Shown here: positions 57,692 to 64,000 of the stretch, in pieces
Layout: every line of letters starts with the position of its first letter
Numbering within the stretch: the first letter of the stretch is position 1
Source of the DNA: Mycobacterium sp. GA-1841
GTDB lineage: Bacteria > Actinomycetota > Actinomycetes > Mycobacteriales > Mycobacteriaceae
NCBI RefSeq assembly: GCF_001954135.1
Contig: NZ_MBEQ01000056.1
Coordinates: 1 to 64,000 of the forward strand
Length of the DNA: 64,000 nucleotides
Direction: 5' to 3'
Notes under the pieces: generated by a model
The model's input: the letters and a program-made list of their open reading frames with translations, nothing else
What the model was told of the DNA's origin: nothing
Databases searched by the model: none
Made by a program: the position numbers and the translations under genes

Positions 57692-58288
57692 TCAGACCGA
57701 CCGGGCCGCGGTGCGGCCGATCGCGAGCCCCAAGGCGATTCCGGCCAGCGTCGTCAACCCGATTGAACACCAGTCGAATCCACCTGCCGCGGCGGAACGC
57801 CGTGTCGGGCTCTGCTCGGCGCACGGCCCGGTTTCGCCATCGTCGGAACCGACGATCATCACATTGAGTCTGCGCACGAACTGCCCGATGATGCGGTTGC
57901 TGACCTGGGAGATGACTCCGGCACCGAATTGGGCGATGCGGCCGCCGAGTTCGAGGTCGGTGCGCACGGTGACCTCCGTGCGGGTATCCCGCTCGCAGGC
58001 CGACATCGTGACGGTGGCTTCCGCCGAGCCGTTGCCTTTTCGATCGCGGGCCTGCCCGCGGACCACCATCTCGTGGGTGCTGTCATCCCGGCGGACGACG
58101 GTTGCCGTACCCGAGAGGGTCAGTCCGACCGGTCCCACTTTGATGGCGACATTGGCCCGGTAGTCGTCACCGTCGTGGCTTTCGAGTGCTGCGCCGGGTA
58201 TGCACTCGACCACCCGCGGTACGTCGGTCAATGCCGCCCAGGCGATTTCGAGTGGGGCGTCGACGGAGAACTCATTGACTAACTGCAT
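57692..58288 (-). CDS. CoxG-like SRPBCC protein
   Basis: 198 residues. Residues 1-145 form the CoxG fold: QLVNEFSVDAPLEIAWAALTDVPRVVECIPGA, then VRTDLELGGRIAQFGAGVI. A linker leads to a C-terminal membrane helix (LTTLAGIALGLAIG). CoxG recruits molybdenum hydroxylases such as CO dehydrogenase to the membrane and quinones; a Mo hydroxylase gene starts at 63181. It is divergent from the LLM gene, with operator site 2 between. Confidence 0.85.
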   Translation of the reverse strand: MQLVNEFSVDAPLEIAWAALTDVPRVVECIPGAALESHDGDDYRANVAIKVGPVGLTLSGTATVVRRDDSTHEMVVRGQARDRKGNGSAEATVTMSACERDTRTEVTVRTDLELGGRIAQFGAGVISQVSNRIIGQFVRRLNVMIVGSDDGETGPCAEQSPTRRSAAAGGFDWCSIGLTTLAGIALGLAIGRTAARSV

Positions 58289-58350
58289 GCCGGTTTCCGT
58301 CTCCCTCGATTGCCGTTTCCGGTTGTGCGTCCCCAGGGGCCGCCCTACGA

Positions 58351-58367
58351 TTGGATACGATATCCAA
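58351..58367. promoter_or_regulatory. GntR-type operator, site 2 (perfect palindrome)
   Basis: TTGGATA-CGA-TATCCAA, seven-base perfect arms. It lies between coxG and the LLM gene, 63 bases from one start and 21 from the other. It can control both. It shares TATCCAA with sites 1 and 3. Confidence 0.7.
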
Positions 58368-58387
58368 CGTCGCCCAGGAGGTCGATA

Positions 58388-59383
58388 GTGCTGAGTAAGG
58401 GAGTCGGATTGTTTCCGACCGAACCGGTGGGCACGATGTGCGAGTACGTGCGGTTGAGCGAATCGCTCGGTTACGACAACGTGTGGTTCGGGGATTCACA
58501 GAACATCTGGCGGGAATCGTCGACGGTGATGGGTGCCGCAGCGGCGGGCACCGAACGCATCGTGTTCGGCACCGGGGTGACCAACGCGGTGACCCGCCAT
58601 CAATCCATACTGGCCTCGACCTGGGCGACGCTGGCCGAGTACACCGGCGGCCGGGTGGCGTTGGGCATCGGCACCGGCGACTCGTCTTTGCGCACCATGG
58701 GTCTCAAGCCGCTCAAGCTGGCCGAGCTCGAAGCGTCGATCGGAGAGCTCCGCGCGCTGTTCAAAGGTGAGAACGTGGTGGAGCCGACCAGCGGCGCCGA
58801 ATACCACCTGAACTACGTGACCGAGCCGATGGACATTCCGATTTACATCGCGGCCTCCGCCCCGAAGATCCTGCGGATGTCGGGTCGCATAGCCGACGGC
58901 GTCATCGTGTTGGTCGGGACCGCTCCGCACTTCATCGAAGCGGCGCTGAGGACGATCGAAGCCGGCGCGGCGGAAAGCGGCCGCACCCTCGACGACATCC
59001 ACATCGTGCTGTGGACTCCGACGGCGATCGACGACGACCGGGTCAAGGCGCGGGATCTGGTGCGCGCGCACGTGTCGCGGGTGGCGATCCGACCGTTGCC
59101 GGCCCAGGTCGAGCCCGCTCTGGAGAAGGCGATCGACCGGATCCGGGATTCTTATGACTACTACGAGCACATGAATCCCGAGGCGTCACATGCTGATCTG
59201 GTGCCCGACGAGCTGGTGGACCTATTCGCGCTGGCCGGCACCCCCGATGAATGTGCCCAGCGGCTCAAGGAGATCGAAGCCCTTGGTGTCGACCAGGTTT
59301 CGATCGTGCCGTTCGTGCGCCCGGGGGAGAGCCGGGCGGCCACCATTCGCACCTTCGCCGAAATCGTCGACGGACGTGGCTGA
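58388..59383 (+). CDS. LLM-class (flavin/F420) oxidoreductase
   Basis: 331 residues from GTG 58388, with CAGGAGG upstream. Luciferase-like TIM barrel similar to F420-dependent methylenetetrahydromethanopterin reductase: VGLFPTEPVGTMCEYVRLSE, DSQNIWRESSTVMGAAA, GTGDSSLRTMGLKP, PIYIAASAPKILRMSGRIADG, and ends SIVPFVRPGE. Cofactor F420 or FMN cannot be told apart by eye. In the setting of a Mo hydroxylase and RidA it may oxidise or reduce a heterocyclic intermediate. Confidence 0.88.
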   Translation: MLSKGVGLFPTEPVGTMCEYVRLSESLGYDNVWFGDSQNIWRESSTVMGAAAAGTERIVFGTGVTNAVTRHQSILASTWATLAEYTGGRVALGIGTGDSSLRTMGLKPLKLAELEASIGELRALFKGENVVEPTSGAEYHLNYVTEPMDIPIYIAASAPKILRMSGRIADGVIVLVGTAPHFIEAALRTIEAGAAESGRTLDDIHIVLWTPTAIDDDRVKARDLVRAHVSRVAIRPLPAQVEPALEKAIDRIRDSYDYYEHMNPEASHADLVPDELVDLFALAGTPDECAQRLKEIEALGVDQVSIVPFVRPGESRAATIRTFAEIVDGRG

Positions 59384-59651
59384 TCGCCACGGCTTCCCGG
59401 CACCCGGCAGCCCGGTGCCGGGTGCGCCCCCACCGCTGAAGCGGACCCTCGCGGCGGCTGACGGCGTTGCGGTGACGCCCGTCGTCGTCGGCCATGGGCC
59501 GAATCCGACCGGTTCGGGGCCGGTGGTCGCGCCGGTCACGTCGAGGGCGAGGTTCACGATGGCAGCCGCACTGGTGGGTGTGGCCGTCGGCCTTGAACTG
59601 GCCCGGCTGTGGACGAGTGGCGGTGCCGCTCATATTGGTCCAAAATATTGA
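59376..59651 (+). CDS. Small predicted membrane protein
   Basis: 91 residues from GTG 59376, overlapping the LLM stop by eight bases. N-terminal two-thirds is Pro/Gly-rich (GFPAPGSPVPGAPPPLKR); a C-terminal membrane helix (MAAALVGVAVGLELARLW) follows. The arrangement echoes the CoxG C-terminal anchor in the same cluster. Unrecognised; could anchor or scaffold the pathway enzymes. Confidence 0.5.
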   Translation: MADRHGFPAPGSPVPGAPPPLKRTLAAADGVAVTPVVVGHGPNPTGSGPVVAPVTSRARFTMAAALVGVAVGLELARLWTSGGAAHIGPKY

Positions 59652-59667
59652 CCTAGATCACACCAAT

Positions 59668-59688
59668 TCGTATAGTGTATCCAATATT
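59668..59688. promoter_or_regulatory. GntR-type operator, site 3 (before the ABC genes)
   Basis: TCG-T-ATA, GTG, then TATCCAATATT, 19 of 21 bases identical to site 1. It lies 23 bases before the ABC binding-protein ATG and would overlap a promoter. Confidence 0.65.
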
Positions 59689-59711
59689 CACCGACCCGGA
59701 GGTATGCGTCC

Positions 59712-60695
59712 ATGGCCTGGTTTCGCAAAGTGTTCGCCGCGGCGGGAACTGCGGTGGCGCTCGTCGCGTCGGCGACCGCATGTGCCGACGAATCATCGGG
59801 TCCGGACAGCGCTGCCGCGGATACGTTGAGCATTTCGGCCACCGGGGTGGACAGCCTGCCGTTCATGGCCATCCTGCAGGTCGGGATCGACAAGGGATGG
59901 TTCAAGGAGCAGGGCGTCAATGTCGATCTCTACTCCGGCGGTGGCGGCGGCAATACGCTGCGGGTGGTCACCAGCGGTGACGCCGATATGGCGATCGCCG
60001 GCAACAGCTCGGTGATTCTTGCCGCGCAGCAACCGAATTCGAATCTCAAGGTAGTTGCGCCGTGGTTCCAGATCAACGACTTCTCCTGGATCTCGCCACC
60101 GGGCCGCAAAGTGGCGGACGCCACCCTCGGGTTCAGTTCGGCGGGCTCGTCGACCGAACTGATCGTCAAGGGTCTCGAGCGCAAGCTCGGCGTCAAGTCG
60201 CAAGCGGTCGGCCCGATGGGGGACAACTGGACGGCGGCCAAGGCCGGACAGATCACCGCGGGGTGGGCCATGCAGCCCTTCATCGCCGACAAGCAGGCCT
60301 CGGACCATGCTGAGGTGCTGGTCGATTCACGCGACGTGGTGGGTGACCTGCCGGCCGATCTGGTGGCGGTGAATGCCGACTATGCCCAGCGAAATCCCGA
60401 TAACGTGCGGGCCTTCTTCACTGTTGCCGACCGGCTGAACGAATGGCTGGTGACCAACCCCGACGAGGCGGCCGACGAGATCGCCCCGTTGGTCGGGGTG
60501 TCGCCCGAGGTGATGCGGGCAGCCTTCGCCAATAATCCCGACCTGGCCAAAGGCTATTCGTTGAAGGTCGACGCCGACGGTCTGAAGAACCTTTCGGAGT
60601 TGATGGTCGCCGCGGGCCAGATCTCGGAGCAGATCGACTGGGCCGCAACGCTGGATCAGCAGTACCTGCCGGACGACGCCCAGACCGACATCTGA
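59712..60695 (+). CDS. ABC transporter substrate-binding lipoprotein (NitT/TauT type)
   Basis: 327 residues. Lipoprotein signal with lipobox SATAC (Cys 24). Type-II periplasmic fold of the NMT1/SsuA/TauA group: ISATGVDSLPFMAILQVGIDKGWFKEQGVNVDLY, then GGGGNTLRVVTSGDADMAIAG. Such proteins deliver sulfonates, nitrate, taurine or pyrimidine-like heterocycles. The ligand is not evident from sequence. First gene of the importer, under operator site 3. Confidence 0.9.
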   Translation: MAWFRKVFAAAGTAVALVASATACADESSGPDSAAADTLSISATGVDSLPFMAILQVGIDKGWFKEQGVNVDLYSGGGGGNTLRVVTSGDADMAIAGNSSVILAAQQPNSNLKVVAPWFQINDFSWISPPGRKVADATLGFSSAGSSTELIVKGLERKLGVKSQAVGPMGDNWTAAKAGQITAGWAMQPFIADKQASDHAEVLVDSRDVVGDLPADLVAVNADYAQRNPDNVRAFFTVADRLNEWLVTNPDEAADEIAPLVGVSPEVMRAAFANNPDLAKGYSLKVDADGLKNLSELMVAAGQISEQIDWAATLDQQYLPDDAQTDI

Positions 60696-60729
60696 GCTGA
60701 CCGGGCCAGAATCTCCGAAAGGCGTACCT

Positions 60730-61539
60730 ATGGATCGTGACGGCATCCGGATCGACAACGTTTCGGTGGTCTTCGATACACCGGCCGGCAAGGTGACGGC
60801 GGTGACCGATATCAAGCAGCACGTTCCGCATTCCAGTTTCGTGTCCATCGTCGGACCCAGCGGATGCGGTAAGTCGACACTGCTGGCGGTGATCTCCGGG
60901 CTGCAGGACTCGACAACGGGCCTGGTGCGCGTGGCGGGGCGCCCGGTCACCGGCCCCGACCCCTCGATCGGCGTGGTGTTCCAAGAAGATTCCACGCTGC
61001 CGTGGCGCACGGTCGAAGAAAACGTGGCATTCGCCATGGAGATGATCGGCACGGCGAAGGCCGAACGACGGCAACGGGCCAAAGACGCGATCGAACTCGT
61101 CGGGCTGGGAGGCTTCGAAATGTCCTACCCCTCCATGCTTTCCGGAGGTATGCGGCAACGAGTCGCGCTCGCGCGTACCTTGGCGGTTCAGCCGGAGGTG
61201 GTCCTGATGGACGAGCCGTTCGCCGCGCTCGACCAACAGACCCGCTTGTTCCTCGGCGCCGAGGTGCGCCAGATCTGGGCCAGGACGAATCAGACGATCG
61301 TGTTCGTCACGCATGACATCTCCGAGGCCATCCTGCTCTCCCAACAGGTTTGGGTGATGTCCTACCGGCCGGGATCGATCATCGACGTGGTCGACATCGA
61401 CCTTCCAGACGAACGCGACGCGAGCATGGTCTCCACCCCGCGGTTCAACGAACTCCAGAATCGGATCTGGACATCTCTGCAGGCCGAATCCATGCGCGGA
61501 TTCAGACAGCAGGAGGCCCAGAAGAAGGTGGCTACGTGA
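60730..61539 (+). CDS. ABC transporter ATP-binding protein
   Basis: 269 residues. Walker A GPSGCGKST, Q-loop VFQEDSTLPW, signature LSGGMRQRVALARTLA, Walker B VVLMDEPFAALD, H-loop FVTHDISEA. Belongs to the TauB/SsuB group. The next gene overlaps by four bases (GTGA). Confidence 0.95.
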   Translation: MDRDGIRIDNVSVVFDTPAGKVTAVTDIKQHVPHSSFVSIVGPSGCGKSTLLAVISGLQDSTTGLVRVAGRPVTGPDPSIGVVFQEDSTLPWRTVEENVAFAMEMIGTAKAERRQRAKDAIELVGLGGFEMSYPSMLSGGMRQRVALARTLAVQPEVVLMDEPFAALDQQTRLFLGAEVRQIWARTNQTIVFVTHDISEAILLSQQVWVMSYRPGSIIDVVDIDLPDERDASMVSTPRFNELQNRIWTSLQAESMRGFRQQEAQKKVAT

Positions 61540-62387
61540 CGACGTCGTATGTCGCACAGGACGATCCCCCCACGCAGAAGATGGGTACCGATGCCGGCCG
61601 GCCGGTGCCGGAGCGCCGCAGGTGGCGGCTGAGCAACTCGGCGGTCAGCACGCTCTCGACGCTCGTGCTGCTCATCGGGTTCCTGATCGTCGCCGAACTT
61701 GGTGCCCGGACCGGGCTGTGGAGCGACCGGATCCTGCCCGCACCCTCGGTGATCCTGTCCGAACTGGTCGGTCTGCTCGGCGAGGCGCAGTTTTGGAACG
61801 ACGCCGCCCGCACCGGTGTCGAGGTGGCCTTCTCCATCGTGTTCGGCAGCCTGCTGGGTTTCGCTGCCGGCCTGACCTTCTGGAAGCTGCCGGCAATCGG
61901 GCGGATCTTCGAGCCGTACCTGGTGTCCTTCTATGCGGTGCCGCTCGTGCTGTTCTATCCGGTGATGATCGTGGTGGTCGGCATCAACGCCATGTCGGTG
62001 ATCATCCTGGCGACCATCATGGCGGCGATCCCGATGGCGCTCAACACCGCGGTCGGGCTCAACACCATGCCGCCGGTGTACCTGAAGCTGGCCCGATCCT
62101 TGAAGGCCTCGCCACAACAGACCTTGTTCGCCATCGCGATCCCGGCGGCCGGACCGTTCATCGTCGCCGGCCTGCGGCTCGCCGTGGTCTATGCCCTGAT
62201 CGGCACCATCGCCATGGAATTCACCACGGCACAGGCGGGCCTGGGCTACCGGATCCGATATCTCTACGAGATCTTCGACAACAACGCGATGTTCGCCTAC
62301 ATCGCGGTCGTGCTGGTGCTGTCGTGCATTCTCACCGTGCTGCTGGCGGCGGTCGAACGCGTTCTGCTGCGCGGGAGGAACCGATGA
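61536..62387 (+). CDS. ABC transporter permease 1
   Basis: 283 residues, GTG start overlapping the ATPase stop. About six membrane helices (TLVLLIGFLIVAEL, AFSIVFGSLLGFAAGL, VSFYAVPLVLFYPVMIVVVG). The cytoplasmic EAA loop is at LKLARSLKASPQQTLFAIAIPAAGP. BPD-type fold as in TauC. Confidence 0.93.
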   Translation: MTTSYVAQDDPPTQKMGTDAGRPVPERRRWRLSNSAVSTLSTLVLLIGFLIVAELGARTGLWSDRILPAPSVILSELVGLLGEAQFWNDAARTGVEVAFSIVFGSLLGFAAGLTFWKLPAIGRIFEPYLVSFYAVPLVLFYPVMIVVVGINAMSVIILATIMAAIPMALNTAVGLNTMPPVYLKLARSLKASPQQTLFAIAIPAAGPFIVAGLRLAVVYALIGTIAMEFTTAQAGLGYRIRYLYEIFDNNAMFAYIAVVLVLSCILTVLLAAVERVLLRGRNR

Positions 62388-63184
62388 CCTCGACCCTGCA
62401 GTCGCCGTCCGGCGCCGCCCCGGTTGCCACGTCGCGATCGACGTCGCAGCGGGTCCGTTCGATCCTGGGTAACCAGGCCGTCGGTGCGGTCCTGCTTGCG
62501 CTGGTGGTGGGCATCGTGTGGGAGATCTTCTCCGACCTGACGTTCGTGGTGCCCTCGCCGGTGCAGACGTTCCGGGTGCTGATCGGCAACCTCACCGACC
62601 CGGGGTATCTGTTCGATCTGCAGGTCACCGCGCAGTCGGTGTTCCTGGCATTCGTCATCGGCACCGCGGTCGGCGGCGCGTTGGGCTTGCTGCTCGGCCT
62701 GTCGCAGCGGTTGCGGCTGATCTTCGAGCCGATACTGATCGTGCTCAACGGGATCCCCAAGATCGTGCTGTATCCGGTGCTGCTGCCGATCTTCAGCCTG
62801 TCCGGCTCCAAGATCGTCATGGGCGTCCTGTTTGCCCTGTTCCCGGTGTTGATCAACGTGACCACCGGGGTGCAGCAGATCCCAGGGGTGTATTGGAAGC
62901 TGGCCCGCTCGGTGCGTGCCAATCCCTGGCAGACGTTGGTGCACATCATCATTCCCGCGATCCGGCGACCGCTGCTGACCGGGATCCGGCTGGCGGTCAG
63001 CCTCGCGGTGGTCGGCGTGGTGCTCTCGGAGTTCTTCGCCACCAGGCGGGGGCTGGGTCGGGTGGTACTGCAGTCCTACAGTCACGGTGACTACCCGTCC
63101 ATGGTGGCCACCATCATGCTGCTGATCACCATCTCGTTCGGTATCTCGATCGCGCTGTGGCAGTGGGAGAAACGACTCCATTGA
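62384..63184 (+). CDS. ABC transporter permease 2
   Basis: 266 residues, ATG overlapping permease 1 by four bases (ATGA). Same BPD fold, EAA loop WKLARSVRANPWQTLVHIIIPA. Two unlike permeases imply a heterodimeric channel. The next gene starts TTG in its stop codon. Confidence 0.93.
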   Translation: MTSTLQSPSGAAPVATSRSTSQRVRSILGNQAVGAVLLALVVGIVWEIFSDLTFVVPSPVQTFRVLIGNLTDPGYLFDLQVTAQSVFLAFVIGTAVGGALGLLLGLSQRLRLIFEPILIVLNGIPKIVLYPVLLPIFSLSGSKIVMGVLFALFPVLINVTTGVQQIPGVYWKLARSVRANPWQTLVHIIIPAIRRPLLTGIRLAVSLAVVGVVLSEFFATRRGLGRVVLQSYSHGDYPSMVATIMLLITISFGISIALWQWEKRLH

Positions 63185-64000
63185 CCGCCAACGTATCGGC
63201 GCCCGGCCACATCGGCAGCTCGGTCGGGCGTCGCGAGGACGAGCGGCTGCTCGGCGGACGCGGGCAGTTCGTGGCCGATGGCGCGGCCGGCGCACGCCAC
63301 GTGGTGTTCCTGCGATCGGCCCAACCACACGCCAGGATCAGCGGGCTGGATACTTCGGCCGCCGAGCTGATGCCCGGGGTGATCGGCATCTACACCGCCC
63401 AGGACCTGGGCCTGTGCGATGTGTCCATCCCGTCGCTGACCACCCCGGATCCGGACTTCACCGCAGCCACGGCCTGTGTGCTGGCCGAGCAGCGGCTGGC
63501 GATGCTGGCCCATGACCGCGTGCACTACGTCGGCCAGCCGATCGCCGTGGTGATCGCCGAGGACCGCTACCTCGCCGAGGACGCGGCAGAGGCCATCGAG
63601 ATCGACTATGAGCCGCTGGCCGCGGTGACCGATCCGTTCCGGGCGCTTGATCCCGCATGCCCACCGCTGTTCGACCACCTCGACAGCAACGAGGCGGCGC
63701 GACTGCACTATTCATTCGGCGACGTCGAACACGGATTCGCCGCGGCGGCAACGGTGGTCAGCGGCACCTACCGGATGAACCGGCACGGCGCGGTACCGCT
63801 GGAGTGCCGGGGCGTGCTCGCACAGTTCGACGCCCGGCACAAACGGGTCGAGGTGACCACGTCCACCCAGGTTCCGCACATGGTGCGCAACGCGATCTGC
63901 GCGGTGACCGGCTGGTCCCGTCAGGACGTCAAGGTCGCGGTTCCTGATGTCGGCGGCGGCTTTGGCACCAAGGCCAACGTGTACGCCGAGGAGATCCTGC
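63181..64000 (+). CDS. Molybdenum hydroxylase large subunit (CoxL/XdhA-like), 3' cut by window
   Basis: The first 273 residues are present; no stop before the window edge. TTG start overlapping the permease stop (TTGA), with GGGAGAAA upstream. N-terminal SVGRREDERLLGGRGQFVADG and HVVFLRSAQPHARISGLD are typical of the xanthine dehydrogenase/CO dehydrogenase family. YVGQPIAVVIAEDRYLAEDAAEAI and the molybdopterin motif GGGFGTK (about 255) confirm it. Catalyses water-derived hydroxylation, often of N-heterocycles. Medium and small subunits would be expected just downstream. Confidence 0.9.
   Translation, partial: MTANVSAPGHIGSSVGRREDERLLGGRGQFVADGAAGARHVVFLRSAQPHARISGLDTSAAELMPGVIGIYTAQDLGLCDVSIPSLTTPDPDFTAATACVLAEQRLAMLAHDRVHYVGQPIAVVIAEDRYLAEDAAEAIEIDYEPLAAVTDPFRALDPACPPLFDHLDSNEAARLHYSFGDVEHGFAAAATVVSGTYRMNRHGAVPLECRGVLAQFDARHKRVEVTTSTQVPHMVRNAICAVTGWSRQDVKVAVPDVGGGFGTKANVYAEEIL

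Overview
The window is a high-GC actinobacterial chromosome segment, almost certainly from a fast-growing Mycobacterium (Mycolicibacterium). The core gene order AKR-lipN-DsbA/VKOR-pyc-rsmD-coaD ... sepIVA-DUF177-rnc-mutM-osmC-acyP-smc-ftsY-amt-glnB-glnD-ffh-amidohydrolase ... dacB2-rpsP-khpA-rimM-trmD-lppW-rplS-lepB-rnhB-DUF2469 matches the M. tuberculosis Rv2971 to Rv2901c order as I remember it. The PDIM/PGL lipid locus that M. tuberculosis carries between coaD and sepIVA is replaced here by one hemerythrin-like gene.

Region 1 (1-9.14 kb) is accessory DNA. It holds unrecognised genes, a decayed toxin-antitoxin-like operon, and a four-gene element made of three overlapping tyrosine recombinases and a small coiled-coil protein, which resembles Tn554 tnpABC or a recombinase-in-trio element. 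Its right end cuts off the 5' part of an HNH endonuclease gene.

Region 2 (9.6-30.9 kb) is core: two aldo-keto reductases divergent from lipN through overlapping start codons, a membrane disulfide-forming pair (DsbA-like plus VKOR), pyruvate carboxylase, rsmD (apparently starting at CTG), coaD, sepIVA, rnc, mutM, smc and ftsY. A PE-PPE-domain protein is inserted between smc and ftsY.

Region 3 (30.9-38.1 kb) is nitrogen control (amt-glnB-glnD, with a GlnR-like box upstream) followed by ffh and an amidohydrolase. Region 4 (38.1-47.9 kb) has a diflavin reductase, tandem D-Ala-D-Ala carboxypeptidases, and the rpsP and rplS transcription units, which appear to share a near-identical promoter core.

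Region 5 (47.9-55.2 kb) has a leftward group (PucR regulator, DUF2237, SelO, dienelactone hydrolase) divergent from a methylmalonate-semialdehyde dehydrogenase and an omega-aminotransferase. An inverted repeat sits beside the PucR start codon.

Region 6 (56.4-64 kb, running off the window) looks like a substrate-inducible catabolic cluster: a GntR/FCD regulator with a RidA-like protein, a CoxG-like protein, an LLM-class oxidoreductase, a small membrane protein, a NitT/TauT-type ABC importer and the start of a molybdenum hydroxylase large subunit. Three copies of one operator-like sequence lie before the GntR gene, between coxG and the LLM gene, and before the ABC genes. This makes a compact, testable regulon for uptake and oxidation of an unknown, probably nitrogen-heterocyclic, compound. 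No rRNA, tRNA or CRISPR array was recognised.
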